Below are positions 27,603-35,567 of a stretch of DNA of 64,000 nt, piece by piece. Within the stretch, counting starts at the first letter, position 1; each line of letters begins with the position of its first letter. Source of the stretch: Endoryza foliicola (GTDB taxonomy: Bacteria; Bacteroidota; Bacteroidia; Chitinophagales; Chitinophagaceae); NCBI GenBank assembly GCA_965226965.1, contig OZ245715.1, forward strand, positions 2,232,001 to 2,296,000, read 5' to 3'. Made by a program: the position numbers and the translations under genes. The notes beneath the pieces are model-generated. The model searched no databases, was not told where the DNA came from, and saw only the letters and a program-made list of their open reading frames with translations.

Positions 27603-27945
27603 AGTACGAAGGTAAGATGAATTAATAATTGAGAATTAATAATTAAGAATGAGACAGCCGGGGTAATTAATAATTAAGAATTAATAATTAATAATGAAAC
27701 AGCCGAGAAGTAGGAACGAGGATATGAGGAGGCGAGGAGAGAGGAAATACAGAGACTGCTAGCGCTGCGGTTCCGCTTGTGCAAAAAAATCAAATACACG
27801 CTATTGTAACTATTCGTGTAATGGTAATAGATAGATTTTAAAACATTCGGATTGTTATCTTGTCTTTGAACACCCAATGCTAACATCATTGCCGCGCTAT
27901 CCTCCTGTTCTTCTTCCTGTTCTTTCTCTTTCAATTCCCTAAAAC
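27603..27945. repeat. last repeat mosaic before the redox block
   Basis: AATTAATAATTGAGAATTAATAATTAAGAAT units (27618-27705), GAACGAGGATATGAGGAGGCGAGG (27712-27745), a fragment of the GCGCTGCGG unit (27760-27775) and CTCCTGTTCTTCTTCCTG (27900-27930). This is the most rightward occurrence of the dispersed repeat families; none is seen from here to 64000. Confidence 0.7.
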
Positions 27946-27977
27946 AAAAAAAGCCGTCACATCTCTGTAACGACTTT
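27945..27977 (-). terminator. terminator of the long leftward redox operon
   Basis: Read on the minus strand, a 9-bp stem (GTCGTTACA / TGTGACGGC, with G-U pairs) and a 4-nt loop are followed by TTTTTTTGTTTT. It lies about 80 bp past the stop of the leftmost gene of the block (28057) and would end the transcript that starts near 37930. Confidence 0.8.
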
Positions 27978-27989
27978 CTCAATTCTTGT

Positions 27990-28013
27990 ACCCTACGGGT
28001 TGGATTTATCGAA
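27990..28013 (-). other. tRNA 3'-end-like fragment, possible attachment-site remnant
   Basis: The minus strand reads TTCGATA AATCC AACCCGT A. This has the spacing of a T-loop, T-stem 3' strand, acceptor 3' strand and discriminator base. The matching 5' half of a tRNA is absent upstream. It lies exactly between the last dispersed repeat and the first gene of the A+T-rich block, where an integration scar would be expected. This is only a resemblance. Confidence 0.25.
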
Positions 28014-28056
28014 CTTTATTGATGATTTTCAGGTAATTAGAAACTTACATGCTGTT

Positions 28057-28518
28057 TTACAAAATCAATTGTTTTAAATGTAGGTCAATTCGTAAAAGTG
28101 CTCTATTCGGATCTGAACCAAATATAGACTCAATAATGATTCCATTTTTATCAACAATAATCCAATGTGGGGTTCCACCTGCTTGATAGATGTGAAATGT
28201 TTCAGCAAATCCTGCATCCTTATAATAGGGGAATCTAATAAACAATTCAGTTTTAGCGCTTTCAAGTTCATTCTGAGTTTTTTCAGGGCCTTCGAAGTGA
28301 GTGTGAATGCCAATGACGTTTATTTTATCTTCATTCTCATATACAAGTCTGTTAGCAAAGGGAATAGCCCTACCAATACAGCCAGGGCAGTGTAATGAAA
28401 ATAAGAGAATAATAAGCGGTTTACCCCTGAAATCTACAACATTTGGCAAAGCGCATTCAAAAATAGGCTCTATTACCCAATCAACAATTTCACTTCCAAT
28501 ATTGAAATCAGTATTCAT
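28057..28518 (-). CDS. thioredoxin-fold redoxin with CPGC centre
   Basis: 153 aa. The redox centre is CPGC (FSLHCPGCIGRAI, near residue 45), where thioredoxins have CGPC. A cis-Pro loop is present in AGGTPHWIIVDKNG (near 113). There is no signal peptide, so it acts in the cytoplasm. It resembles the TlpA/AhpC-TSA group and the lipoprotein at 42215-42826, which has the same CPGC and GGTP-W motifs. It is the last gene of the leftward operon, 13 bp after purF and followed by a terminator. Confidence 0.82.
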   Translation of the reverse strand: MNTDFNIGSEIVDWVIEPIFECALPNVVDFRGKPLIILLFSLHCPGCIGRAIPFANRLVYENEDKINVIGIHTHFEGPEKTQNELESAKTELFIRFPYYKDAGFAETFHIYQAGGTPHWIIVDKNGIIIESIFGSDPNRALLRIDLHLKQLIL

Positions 28519-28531
28519 AGTTTATTCTTTT

Positions 28532-30433
28532 TTAGTAAGGTCTTTCTGTTTTTTTCTCAATAAAATTCACAAAAGAACGATTTGCTACATTATTTCCGCC
28601 TGGTGTGGGATAGTACCCTGTAAAACACCAGTTCCCTTTACTACTTGTGCAGGCATTTTTCAAGCCATCAATATTCTGAAATATTATTTTCAAATCAGCT
28701 TTCATATTATCTGGCTTAAGCATTTGTGATATTTTTCTGGTTATCTCATCCGTATCAAGGTCTTCATAAATTGCTGAAAGAAGGTTCTCTTGTTGATTTG
28801 TTGGTTTCTTTAATTCCATTAAAGCTTTTTCGTATGTACTATCTATCAACTTTTGATTATCATTCTCTTTATGTAATTCGATAGCTGCTTTAAACGCAAT
28901 GAAGTTATTAAGAATAGACATATCTACTCCGTAGCAGTCAGGATACCGTATTTGCGGGGCAGAGGAAACTATAATAATTCTTTGTGGATTCAGACGATCA
29001 AGGAGGTTTAATATGTTTTGTTTCAAGGTTGTGCCTCTCACAATGCTATCGTCTAAAACAACCAAAGTATCATTATTTTTTATATTTGCTCCGTAACATA
29101 TATCATAAGCGGTGTTTACAAGAGATTCTCTGCCCTCGTCGCCAGCAATGAAAGTTCGTTGCTTGACTTCTTTCGAAATTACTTTTTTAACACGTGGGCG
29201 TTTAGCCAGCAAGTCTTTAATTTCATCAAAACCAAGATGATTAGTTTTTGAATACAGTTCATTGGCTTTTATCTCATCAAATATTTCATTAATGCCATTT
29301 ATTAATCCTTCAAAAGCTATTTTTGCCGTGCTAGGAATAAAACTGAATACAGTATTCTCTAAGTCAAAATTTATGGCTTTTAATACGTTTTTTGCTAAAT
29401 TTTTTCCAAGACAATGTCTTTCATTATAAATATCTCCATCGTTCCACCTGCTGAAATAAATTCGTTCAAAAACACAGGATAATTTCTCTTTTGGCTCATT
29501 GATAATTACTTCCTCAAAATACCCATTTTGTTTTACTATAGCTGCATGTCCCGGTTTTAATTCGGACACTTGATTAAAATCAACATCAAAAACGGTTTGG
29601 ATAACAGGTCGCTCACTGGCAACAACTACAATTTCATCATCTTTATAGTAGTAGGCGGGCCTTATGCCATTTGGATCTCTTATTACAAATGAATCTCCAT
29701 TCCCCGTGATCCCTCCCATTACATAGCCCCCATCCCATTTTTCACTACTATCTTTAAGTACTTTAACGACGTCAATATTAGTATCAATTAGTTTTAAGAT
29801 CTCCGTTTTGCTAAGTCCTTCTTTTTCGTATTTCTGAAAAAGTCGTTCATTTTCCCGATCAAGTGAATAAGCAATGTTCTCCATCACAACAGCAGTGTCT
29901 GATTTATCGGATAATTCCCGTTCAGAAGGACCTAGGTGTTCTATTAACTCACCAACATTGGTAAGATTAAAGTTTCCGGCCACAACCAAGTTTCGCGCTT
30001 TGCTGTTGTTGCTTCTCTTAAAGGGATGGCAGTTTCGCACAGAGTTTTTACCAAAGGTTCCGTAGCGTAAGTGGCCCAAAATTACTTCCCCCATAAAAGG
30101 AATGTTGCTTTTCTGCCAATTAGCATCATCATAGTGCTCTGGATTTTTGGATTTTGCTTCGATAAAACTTCGGTTTATTTGGAAAAATATATCGTTTGGG
30201 GCCTTTTCTTTAACAGAGCGTAGTCGGTCTATATAATTTACACCAGGGGACATACCTAATTTAAGAGTTGCAACACCTGCTCCATCCTGACCTCTATTAA
30301 TGAGTTTTTCCATCAATTGATGCATTTTGTGTAGCCCGTAACGACTGGTGCCATACTTGTTTTGATAGAAGTGTAATGGTTTTAATAGACGTATATAAAC
30401 CAGGCCGCATTCGTGTTTTATTGTATCGCTCAT
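28532..30433 (-). CDS. purF: amidophosphoribosyltransferase (PurF), long Bacteroidota type
   Basis: 633 aa with an N-terminal class II glutamine amidotransferase domain. The candidate nucleophile is Cys9 in KHECGLV; GQDGAGVATL and GHLRYGTFG follow. The C-terminal phosphoribosyltransferase domain has the PRPP loop VVLDDSIVRGTT near residue 460. It makes phosphoribosylamine, the first committed step of purine synthesis. The long form starting MSD-IKHECG is usual in Bacteroidota. It is tightly packed between an AbiC-like gene (3 bp) and a redoxin gene (13 bp), an odd place for purF, and may be a second copy. Confidence 0.9.
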   Translation of the reverse strand: MSDTIKHECGLVYIRLLKPLHFYQNKYGTSRYGLHKMHQLMEKLINRGQDGAGVATLKLGMSPGVNYIDRLRSVKEKAPNDIFFQINRSFIEAKSKNPEHYDDANWQKSNIPFMGEVILGHLRYGTFGKNSVRNCHPFKRSNNSKARNLVVAGNFNLTNVGELIEHLGPSERELSDKSDTAVVMENIAYSLDRENERLFQKYEKEGLSKTEILKLIDTNIDVVKVLKDSSEKWDGGYVMGGITGNGDSFVIRDPNGIRPAYYYKDDEIVVVASERPVIQTVFDVDFNQVSELKPGHAAIVKQNGYFEEVIINEPKEKLSCVFERIYFSRWNDGDIYNERHCLGKNLAKNVLKAINFDLENTVFSFIPSTAKIAFEGLINGINEIFDEIKANELYSKTNHLGFDEIKDLLAKRPRVKKVISKEVKQRTFIAGDEGRESLVNTAYDICYGANIKNNDTLVVLDDSIVRGTTLKQNILNLLDRLNPQRIIIVSSAPQIRYPDCYGVDMSILNNFIAFKAAIELHKENDNQKLIDSTYEKALMELKKPTNQQENLLSAIYEDLDTDEITRKISQMLKPDNMKADLKIIFQNIDGLKNACTSSKGNWCFTGYYPTPGGNNVANRSFVNFIEKKTERPY

Positions 30434-30436
30434 GGT

Positions 30437-31180
30437 TTATAATTTTATTGCTCTTTCGTTTAAGTCTCTTAAGGCGTCAAACAAAATCGCAGGAAAACTT
30501 CCGTGATCTTGTCCACATTCATTGCATTTTATATATTGTTTTTTAGACGCTGGTAATCTCTCGAAATCAGGGGAAAGATTATATTCGATTTTGTGTACAA
30601 TTAAATTTTTATAGAACATTTTGTCTCTAGCAAGGATGTTTGATTCAGCAATTCTATCAATAAGTAACTCAGCACTCTTGATAATACTTCTAAATTCTTT
30701 AACTCCACTTTTTGTTTTATATAAACTTTCGTCATGAGGATTTAAATCAGACATTATGAGTTGGTCAACAAAATGTGTGATCGCAATTGGGCCATTGAAA
30801 ATGATAATATCAGAATCGTCACTTTGATTCATTTTTTCAATGCGTTGTTCAAACTGGAAGGTATCAATATTCTTTTCAAACAATCTGTACAACTCTGATA
30901 CATGCCTTAGGTCATTCTGAATTGTTTCCTGCTGCTTAGCATCTTCAATTTGTTTGGAAAGCAAATTGTTGGCTTCAAGCTGATCAGATAGAGCAAAGTA
31001 AATTAATACTGAGCCTAGTAAAGACACTATTGGGGAGGTTATTCCTCCAATTGTGTCCCCTATGGTTCCTGCCTCTTTTAGCCCATCAAGTGGTATGATA
31101 TAGGCAAACAAAAACGGGGATACCAATACCAAAAAGGTACCAATAATTAAAATGAATTTTGATAATACTTTTTTTGACAT
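30437..31180 (-). CDS. two-helix membrane protein, putative AbiC-like (copy 1)
   Basis: 247 aa. There are two N-terminal transmembrane helices (residues 8-30 and 43-63, joined by a loop with GDTIGGITSP), then a coiled coil (LEANNLLSKQIEDAKQQETIQND) and a helical cytoplasmic domain. The protein closes with a CNECGQDHGSFPAILFDAL motif. This architecture matches the 'putative phage abortive infection protein' family (AbiC-like). A homologous copy lies at 31684-32421. It sits 3 bp upstream of purF. The role may be defence or stress signalling, but neither is shown. Confidence 0.65.
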   Translation of the reverse strand: MSKKVLSKFILIIGTFLVLVSPFLFAYIIPLDGLKEAGTIGDTIGGITSPIVSLLGSVLIYFALSDQLEANNLLSKQIEDAKQQETIQNDLRHVSELYRLFEKNIDTFQFEQRIEKMNQSDDSDIIIFNGPIAITHFVDQLIMSDLNPHDESLYKTKSGVKEFRSIIKSAELLIDRIAESNILARDKMFYKNLIVHKIEYNLSPDFERLPASKKQYIKCNECGQDHGSFPAILFDALRDLNERAIKL

Positions 31181-31271
31181 GCTAGCTAGTGGGTTGTTTT
31201 AAGCTGATTGGGTAAGGTAATTTATTAATTTGGCAATTTTTTTAGTCATTGGTTAATACTTTAAAACACAA

Positions 31272-31676
31272 TTATTCAATTTTAATTGGTTGGATATCCC
31301 ATTCTCCATTAAGTATTCTATGTATATAACATCTATCAGCCTGTTTAATTAGTTCATCTTTTTGCTCTGCTGTTAAATCCCCTTCAATTGATAAATTAAT
31401 AGTAACAGTGGTTTTTAAACCACCGTCACCTTTTGTAACAATTTGTTCTAAATTTGCTTTTACGTCTCTAATTTCCCAATTATTTTTCCTTGCAATAAAC
31501 CGTACAGTACTTACTTTACACATTGCCAATCCACTTAAAACCATTTCGGTTGGCGAAAGCCCTAAATCTGTTCCTTTGCTAAGTAGGGGCTCATCACCAA
31601 CAATACTATGTGTTCCGTTAGTAATGATAGATTGGTACCCTTTGGGTAAATTTTTGACACTAATTTTTGTTGGCAT
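31272..31676 (-). CDS. OsmC family protein
   Basis: 134 aa with the OsmC fold. The Cys pair is in LSGLAMCKVSTVRF (near residue 53) and QADRCYIHRIL (near 116). This suggests hydroperoxide reduction. It lies between the two AbiC-like membrane proteins: 7 bp after the upstream copy and 91 bp before the downstream one. It shares the core pattern of the other OsmC proteins in the window (27180, 47365). Confidence 0.87.
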   Translation of the reverse strand: MPTKISVKNLPKGYQSIITNGTHSIVGDEPLLSKGTDLGLSPTEMVLSGLAMCKVSTVRFIARKNNWEIRDVKANLEQIVTKGDGGLKTTVTINLSIEGDLTAEQKDELIKQADRCYIHRILNGEWDIQPIKIE

Positions 31677-31683
31677 ATTTGTA

Positions 31684-32421
31684 TTATTTGAAATATTTTT
31701 TTATGTCTAGAATTCCTTGATATACAAGTGGAGGATAGTTACCATGATTCAGGTCACAGATCTCACATTCTTTTAGTTTTGTATTACTGAAAACATCTAG
31801 TTCTGAATCTGGGAAAACACCAAAAATTAATTGGTGATGAATTAGTTTCTTGTAAAATAATTTATCATCATTGGGCACATTTGAATTTTCGATTTTTTCT
31901 AAAAACAATTTTGCACTATCAATAATACTAAGTATCTCTTTTACACCGTCTCGCTTTATTACTTGTTCCTTGTTATGTTCTTCGTCAATTGTTAGTGTTT
32001 GTATGTCATGTAAAAAACATTTTATTGCTCTTCTCCCTGATAATATTGGTTTCTCTGAGTTAACCAGAGTGTTATCTGAAGATACGTATGTGTATTCTTT
32101 TATGGTATTATCAAAAAAAATAAACAACTGTTGTATTTGTTGCAACTCATGCTCTCTGCTTTGCTGTTTTTCATTCTCTACAATTTGAGTTTGAGCTATT
32201 TTGTTTGCTTCTAATTGATCTTTAAGGGCAATAAATATTAATACAGAACCCATTAATTGCATAATTGGAGATGTAACTCCTCCAATAGCTGTAGCAATAT
32301 TACTGTACGAACCTATTTTGCTAATACTAAAGCCAGATAAAAGCAATGGAGCAAAAATAGTAAGTGTTACACCTAGTATTAAAGTATTTCTGGCGTAATT
32401 ATGTTCTTTCTTTTTACTCAT
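31684..32421 (-). CDS. two-helix membrane protein, putative AbiC-like (copy 2)
   Basis: 245 aa with the same plan as the 30437-31180 protein. There are two N-terminal membrane helices with a SNIATAIGGVTSPIMQLMGSV segment, the LKDQLEANKIAQTQIVENEKQQ coiled coil, a helical middle and a terminal ECEICDLNHGNYPPLVYQGI motif. The paired Cys and conserved His-Gly in both copies suggest a metal or redox site. It lies 18 bp after msrB and 7 bp before the OsmC gene, so it is part of the stress operon. Confidence 0.65.
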   Translation of the reverse strand: MSKKKEHNYARNTLILGVTLTIFAPLLLSGFSISKIGSYSNIATAIGGVTSPIMQLMGSVLIFIALKDQLEANKIAQTQIVENEKQQSREHELQQIQQLFIFFDNTIKEYTYVSSDNTLVNSEKPILSGRRAIKCFLHDIQTLTIDEEHNKEQVIKRDGVKEILSIIDSAKLFLEKIENSNVPNDDKLFYKKLIHHQLIFGVFPDSELDVFSNTKLKECEICDLNHGNYPPLVYQGILDIKKYFK

Positions 32422-32439
32422 TATTTAACTACAATAATT

Positions 32440-32880
32440 CTACTTTTCTTTTTCTAAAGATACAGCATTAATGCAAAAGCGAAGACCACTTGGCATGGGG
32501 CCATCCTGAAAAACATGCCCTAAATGTGCATCGCAAGTGTTACAGGTAGTTTCTACTCTATACATTCCGTGAGAGGTGTCTTTAAAATATGCTACTGCAT
32601 TTTCTTTTATAGGCTCGCTAAATGATGGCCAACCCGTTCCGCTATTGAACTTGGTGGTGCTATCGAAAAGAGGTGTTTTACAACAAATACAAACGTATAC
32701 TCCTGGTTCAAATAAAGTGCACATTTCTGAACTATGCGCACGTTCTGTGCCCTTTAACCGGGTTATTCTGTATTGTTCATCTGTTAGAATTTTTTTCCAC
32801 TCCTCGTTCGTTTTTTCAACGCGTCTATTAGGCTTAGGGTTGCCATGATTTGCAATTTTAATTACATCAATCCATTTCAT
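32440..32880 (-). CDS. msrB: peptide-methionine (R)-S-oxide reductase MsrB
   Basis: 146 aa. The catalytic Cys is in GLRFCINAVSL (near residue 135). The zinc site is formed by CICC (near 80) and CNTCDAHLGH (near 118). The SGTGWPSF motif is intact. It reduces the R epimer of methionine sulfoxide in cytoplasmic proteins, with thioredoxin as electron donor. A leader of about 30 residues (MKWIDVIKIANHGNPKPNRRV) is shared with the MsrB at 43460-43903, so the two are close paralogues. Confidence 0.95.
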   Translation of the reverse strand: MKWIDVIKIANHGNPKPNRRVEKTNEEWKKILTDEQYRITRLKGTERAHSSEMCTLFEPGVYVCICCKTPLFDSTTKFNSGTGWPSFSEPIKENAVAYFKDTSHGMYRVETTCNTCDAHLGHVFQDGPMPSGLRFCINAVSLEKEK

Positions 32881-32892
32881 ATTTGTAAGTGT

Positions 32893-33113
32893 TTAGTTAA
32901 TAAAATACCCTTTCAGGTTGTATTCGGACGATTTGACCGTTTTCAGAGTTTTTGTTACATTATTTTCAATAAAGGTAAACTCATCTATAATTTCTATCTG
33001 GTTTAGTAGTAGCTCGTGTCAGTGGCTGAGCAATACAAACAATCGTTTGCTACAGTCAGATTAACTGTATAGCCTTCGCTTTTTATTTTTTCTAATAGTT
33101 CCTCTTTTGTCAT
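32893..33113 (-). pseudogene. small CxxC protein gene, frameshifted
   Basis: The ATG at 33113 overlaps the stop of the DUF2721-like gene (ATGA). The first frame gives MTKEELLEKIKSEGYTVNLT, then DCLYCSATDT, and hits TAA near 33003. The -1 frame then continues LNQIEIIDEFTF...KTVKSSEYNLKGYFIN to a stop at 32893. Joined, the two halves align along their length with the intact 72-aa protein at 47145-47363 (GYT..LT....C.YC..TD, then NLKGY.I). One inserted base near 33005-33020 restores the frame. Either the gene has decayed or the sequence has an error. Confidence 0.6.
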
Positions 33114-33493
33114 GCTTTATTTATGATTTTATTGAATTGTTTTTTACGGATGATAATTTGTTTATAACCATATACAATTAATATGGCAAGTGAAATAAGT
33201 AAAGAAACGGTTCCGCAAATTAATAAAACATTAGGAGCTTCATTCATCTGTAAAAATGCACCAACTATTCCTGAACAAACAAAAAAGCTACAAGATAAGT
33301 ACAGGAAAAAAGTTGCATGGGTTAGCTTTCCAAGTTGGGCAATCTTTAGAGTAATAATTTCTTTTTGAAAATCATCGCATTTTTCTCTGAGCAGTATTCT
33401 AATTTCTTCATTTACTCCAAGCAATTGATTAGTTGTGGAAACTATTAATACTCCGACTCCCGGAATTATTGTTATTGGCAGATACCACTCCAT
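33110..33493 (-). CDS. DUF2721-like membrane protein
   Basis: 127 aa. One N-terminal hydrophobic segment (LPITIIPGVGVLIVSTTNQLL) is followed by a charged helix and two membrane helices near residues 55-77 and 85-108, with a basic tail. The order PGVGVLIVSTTNRL, then a charged helix, then two helices is characteristic of DUF2721. The function is unknown. Its stop codon overlaps the start of the small CxxC gene, which indicates translational coupling. Confidence 0.7.
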   Translation of the reverse strand: MEWYLPITIIPGVGVLIVSTTNQLLGVNEEIRILLREKCDDFQKEIITLKIAQLGKLTHATFFLYLSCSFFVCSGIVGAFLQMNEAPNVLLICGTVSLLISLAILIVYGYKQIIIRKKQFNKIINKA

Positions 33494-33511
33494 TATATAA
33501 TGTCAATTATT

Positions 33512-34069
33512 TTAATTTTCCTCATTATAATTCTCTACTTTCAAACTTTTGTCCTTAATAACTGATGTTACCAACCAAACGTATTCCTTTTTTTCTTTAT
33601 CCCAGCCTAAAGCTTCAAAACTATTCCCGAAAGGGCAACGTGGAAAGTCGGGGAATCCCTTTCTTAAAGAGAATCTTTCAGGATTTTCCAAATAAATATT
33701 TTTTGTTATTTTTCTTAGATTGTATTTCAGTGCGCTCTCTTGGTCAACAATAACTTTTGTTTCAGAATTTTCCTGAAATTTATGCTGAATAGATTCAGAA
33801 TCAATACTCTCAACCCTGTTGAGTGAATCTATAAGTAATCCCTTTAGCGTTTTATCTTTACTTGTTATGGCAAATAATCGCTGTACATCACCATCTTCGG
33901 CCTCACTGCTCTCTATAATTTTATAAGATAGATCTATATCAAAATCCTCCATCTTAAAGCTTTTTTTAGCTTCTGTTGCATAAAGAATATTACACTTTAT
34001 TTTAAAGTCTTCTTTGTAGCCTTGATCAATTAAATCTGCTACTATAAAAATTAGATTCTCTTTATTCAT
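33512..34069 (-). CDS. hypothetical protein with small GYxxDF domain plus extension
   Basis: 185 aa. Residues 1-85 (LIDQGYKEDFKIK, KMEDFDIDLSYKI, DVQRLFAITS.DKTLKGLLIDSLN) match a family of small proteins often mislabelled 'phosphoribosylpyrophosphate synthetase' in Bacteroidota. Residues 115-185 form a second, unrecognised part with FPDFPRCPFGNSFEALGWD. Two more relatives of the first domain occur in the block (32893-33113 and 47145-47363). The gene abuts 34070 with no gap. No function is known. Confidence 0.55.
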   Translation of the reverse strand: MNKENLIFIVADLIDQGYKEDFKIKCNILYATEAKKSFKMEDFDIDLSYKIIESSEAEDGDVQRLFAITSKDKTLKGLLIDSLNRVESIDSESIQHKFQENSETKVIVDQESALKYNLRKITKNIYLENPERFSLRKGFPDFPRCPFGNSFEALGWDKEKKEYVWLVTSVIKDKSLKVENYNEEN

Positions 34070-34900
34070 TTAATTTATTGTTTTATTAATTTGTTCACTA
34101 CTTTGCTTAATAAATGGTAGTACAGCATCTAAGAATTCAGCACTATCATTGAAATCATCCATTCGTAGAATTGCTCCTTTCCATCCTTCCTTTTGCCATT
34201 CTCCAACGGTTAAAACCGAATCCGAAATTATTTGCTGGTTGTTTTTATAAAAACTGTTATAAAAATAAGGGACTTTACACACCTCATTATCTGCCGGTGC
34301 ATATCCCGCATATTGAATAATATTGTCATCTAAAAAACAGACAATACCTGTGTCAAAATTATATGGCCATACCCGAGGAAGTTCAGCGTGGATGTTGTTT
34401 GAAATAATATAACTTATTAGCAGATTGTTGGCTGATGATCGAATTAATTCAAACTGGTGAATTAATGATTTTTCTGGTGTAAATAATTTCCCATTAATAT
34501 TAGTGAGTTCAGGGTATCTGAATTCCACGTGATCATGGAACTTTTTGGGGTCCAATCCAAATTTTGAAAGAGTTTCAGCAGTTTTTTTTAGGACATAATC
34601 TAACGAATTGTTCTTTAAAAGAACTAGTTGTTCCTGTTTTGGTTTTGTCTCCGTCTCTGTTTCAAAATGTATGTGAAAGTGCGAAGGGTGATAGGAAACG
34701 CTTAAGACCTCATCGTTGGGTAAATGTATGTGTCTTGTTTCTAGGTGCAAATTAGTGCTGCACCAAAAAAAATTAGTATGGCTATCGTCAGCTTCAGGTT
34801 CAATGTAAGCTTTAGAGATAGCCCCCAAAATTCTTCCAATATTGCTAACAGCACGCTCAGTATTAATAAATCGCTCAATATTTTCCCTGTTCACTATCAT
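34070..34900 (-). CDS. uncharacterised protein, DUF5996-like pattern
   Basis: 276 aa, soluble. Phrases such as NFFWCSTNLHLETRHIHL, SYHPSHFHIHFE, LDYVLKKTAETLSKFGLDP, RVWPYNFDTG and IQYAGYAPADNEV...YFYNSFY follow the order of DUF5996 proteins, but similarity is weak by eye. Many His residues (HPSHFHIH) could bind metal. The start overlaps the YtxJ-like stop by 4 bp and the stop abuts the next gene, so it is firmly inside the operon. Its role is unknown. Confidence 0.5.
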   Translation of the reverse strand: MIVNRENIERFINTERAVSNIGRILGAISKAYIEPEADDSHTNFFWCSTNLHLETRHIHLPNDEVLSVSYHPSHFHIHFETETETKPKQEQLVLLKNNSLDYVLKKTAETLSKFGLDPKKFHDHVEFRYPELTNINGKLFTPEKSLIHQFELIRSSANNLLISYIISNNIHAELPRVWPYNFDTGIVCFLDDNIIQYAGYAPADNEVCKVPYFYNSFYKNNQQIISDSVLTVGEWQKEGWKGAILRMDDFNDSAEFLDAVLPFIKQSSEQINKTIN

Positions 34901-35244
34901 AAACTAGACAGTATTTTATCCACTTGAATACTACTATGGCTAAGTGTTAATACTACTTTTTTATCTTTCAATACGATAATCTGCGGAGACTGATGCAACA
35001 CCTTAAGTACATCAGCAATATAATTGGAAACGCTACGATAGGTTAGTAAATCCAAATAATTAAAATCAGCTTTTTCCTCTAACAAGCCTGCGCCTTCTGC
35101 CAGCTTTTCATAAGCATAAGCACTGATTCCACAGGACGTACTATGCTTAAAAATAATTTGTGGTTTTACCACAGATTCGTCAATAATCTTTCCCAAATCC
35201 TCTTTTGATTTGATGTGATCCCAAGCTTTTTTATGATTAGCCAT
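34897..35244 (-). CDS. ytxJ: YtxJ-like bacilliredoxin family protein
   Basis: 115 aa with a thioredoxin-like fold and a single redox Cys in FKHSTSCGIS (near residue 38), the YtxJ signature. YtxJ is linked to bacillithiol: it removes bacillithiol from S-bacillithiolated proteins. Bacteroidota make bacillithiol, so this fits. It overlaps both neighbours (8 bp with thioredoxin, 4 bp with the next gene), which shows tight coupling. Confidence 0.85.
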   Translation of the reverse strand: MANHKKAWDHIKSKEDLGKIIDESVVKPQIIFKHSTSCGISAYAYEKLAEGAGLLEEKADFNYLDLLTYRSVSNYIADVLKVLHQSPQIIVLKDKKVVLTLSHSSIQVDKILSSL

Positions 35245-35563
35245 TTGTAATTATTTCGTTTAGTTTATGGATAAGGTTTTGTTCATTTTGCATTCCTACT
35301 GCTTTTGCCACTATTTTCCCTTTTTTTACAAAGAAAAGCGCTGGGATACTTCGTACCCCAAACTCACCTGCTAGTTCAGAACTATTATCAACGTTTACTT
35401 TTGCAACAGATGCTTTTCCCGCCATTTGAGCAGCCACTTTTTCGAGTACCGGATGTAAAGCCTGACAAGGGCCACACCAATCAGCGTAAAAATCTATTAA
35501 CAGAACTTCATTATTTAAAATGGCTTCGCCAAAATTAGAGTTATCTAAATGGAGTATTTTCAT
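35237..35563 (-). CDS. trxA: thioredoxin
   Basis: 108 aa with the classic WCGPC centre (DFYADWCGPCQAL, near residue 32) and the cis-Pro loop VRSIPALFFV. It is a cytoplasmic disulfide reductase and the natural electron donor for the MsrA and MsrB enzymes of the block. It lies 4 bp after dps and overlaps the YtxJ-like gene. A second, housekeeping thioredoxin is expected elsewhere in the genome. Confidence 0.95.
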   Translation of the reverse strand: MKILHLDNSNFGEAILNNEVLLIDFYADWCGPCQALHPVLEKVAAQMAGKASVAKVNVDNSSELAGEFGVRSIPALFFVKKGKIVAKAVGMQNEQNLIHKLNEIITNG

Positions 35564-35567
35564 AATA

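Noticed and set aside
27674..27982. 102-codon minus-strand frame
   Set aside because: It is built from the purine-rich and AATTATT dispersed repeats and the terminator; no protein features.
35245..35258. Extra copy of the operator (TTGTAATTATTTCG)
   Set aside because: It has two mismatches at core positions, lies inside the end of the thioredoxin gene, and a -7 element at 42-44 bp would fall within the YtxJ-like coding region.
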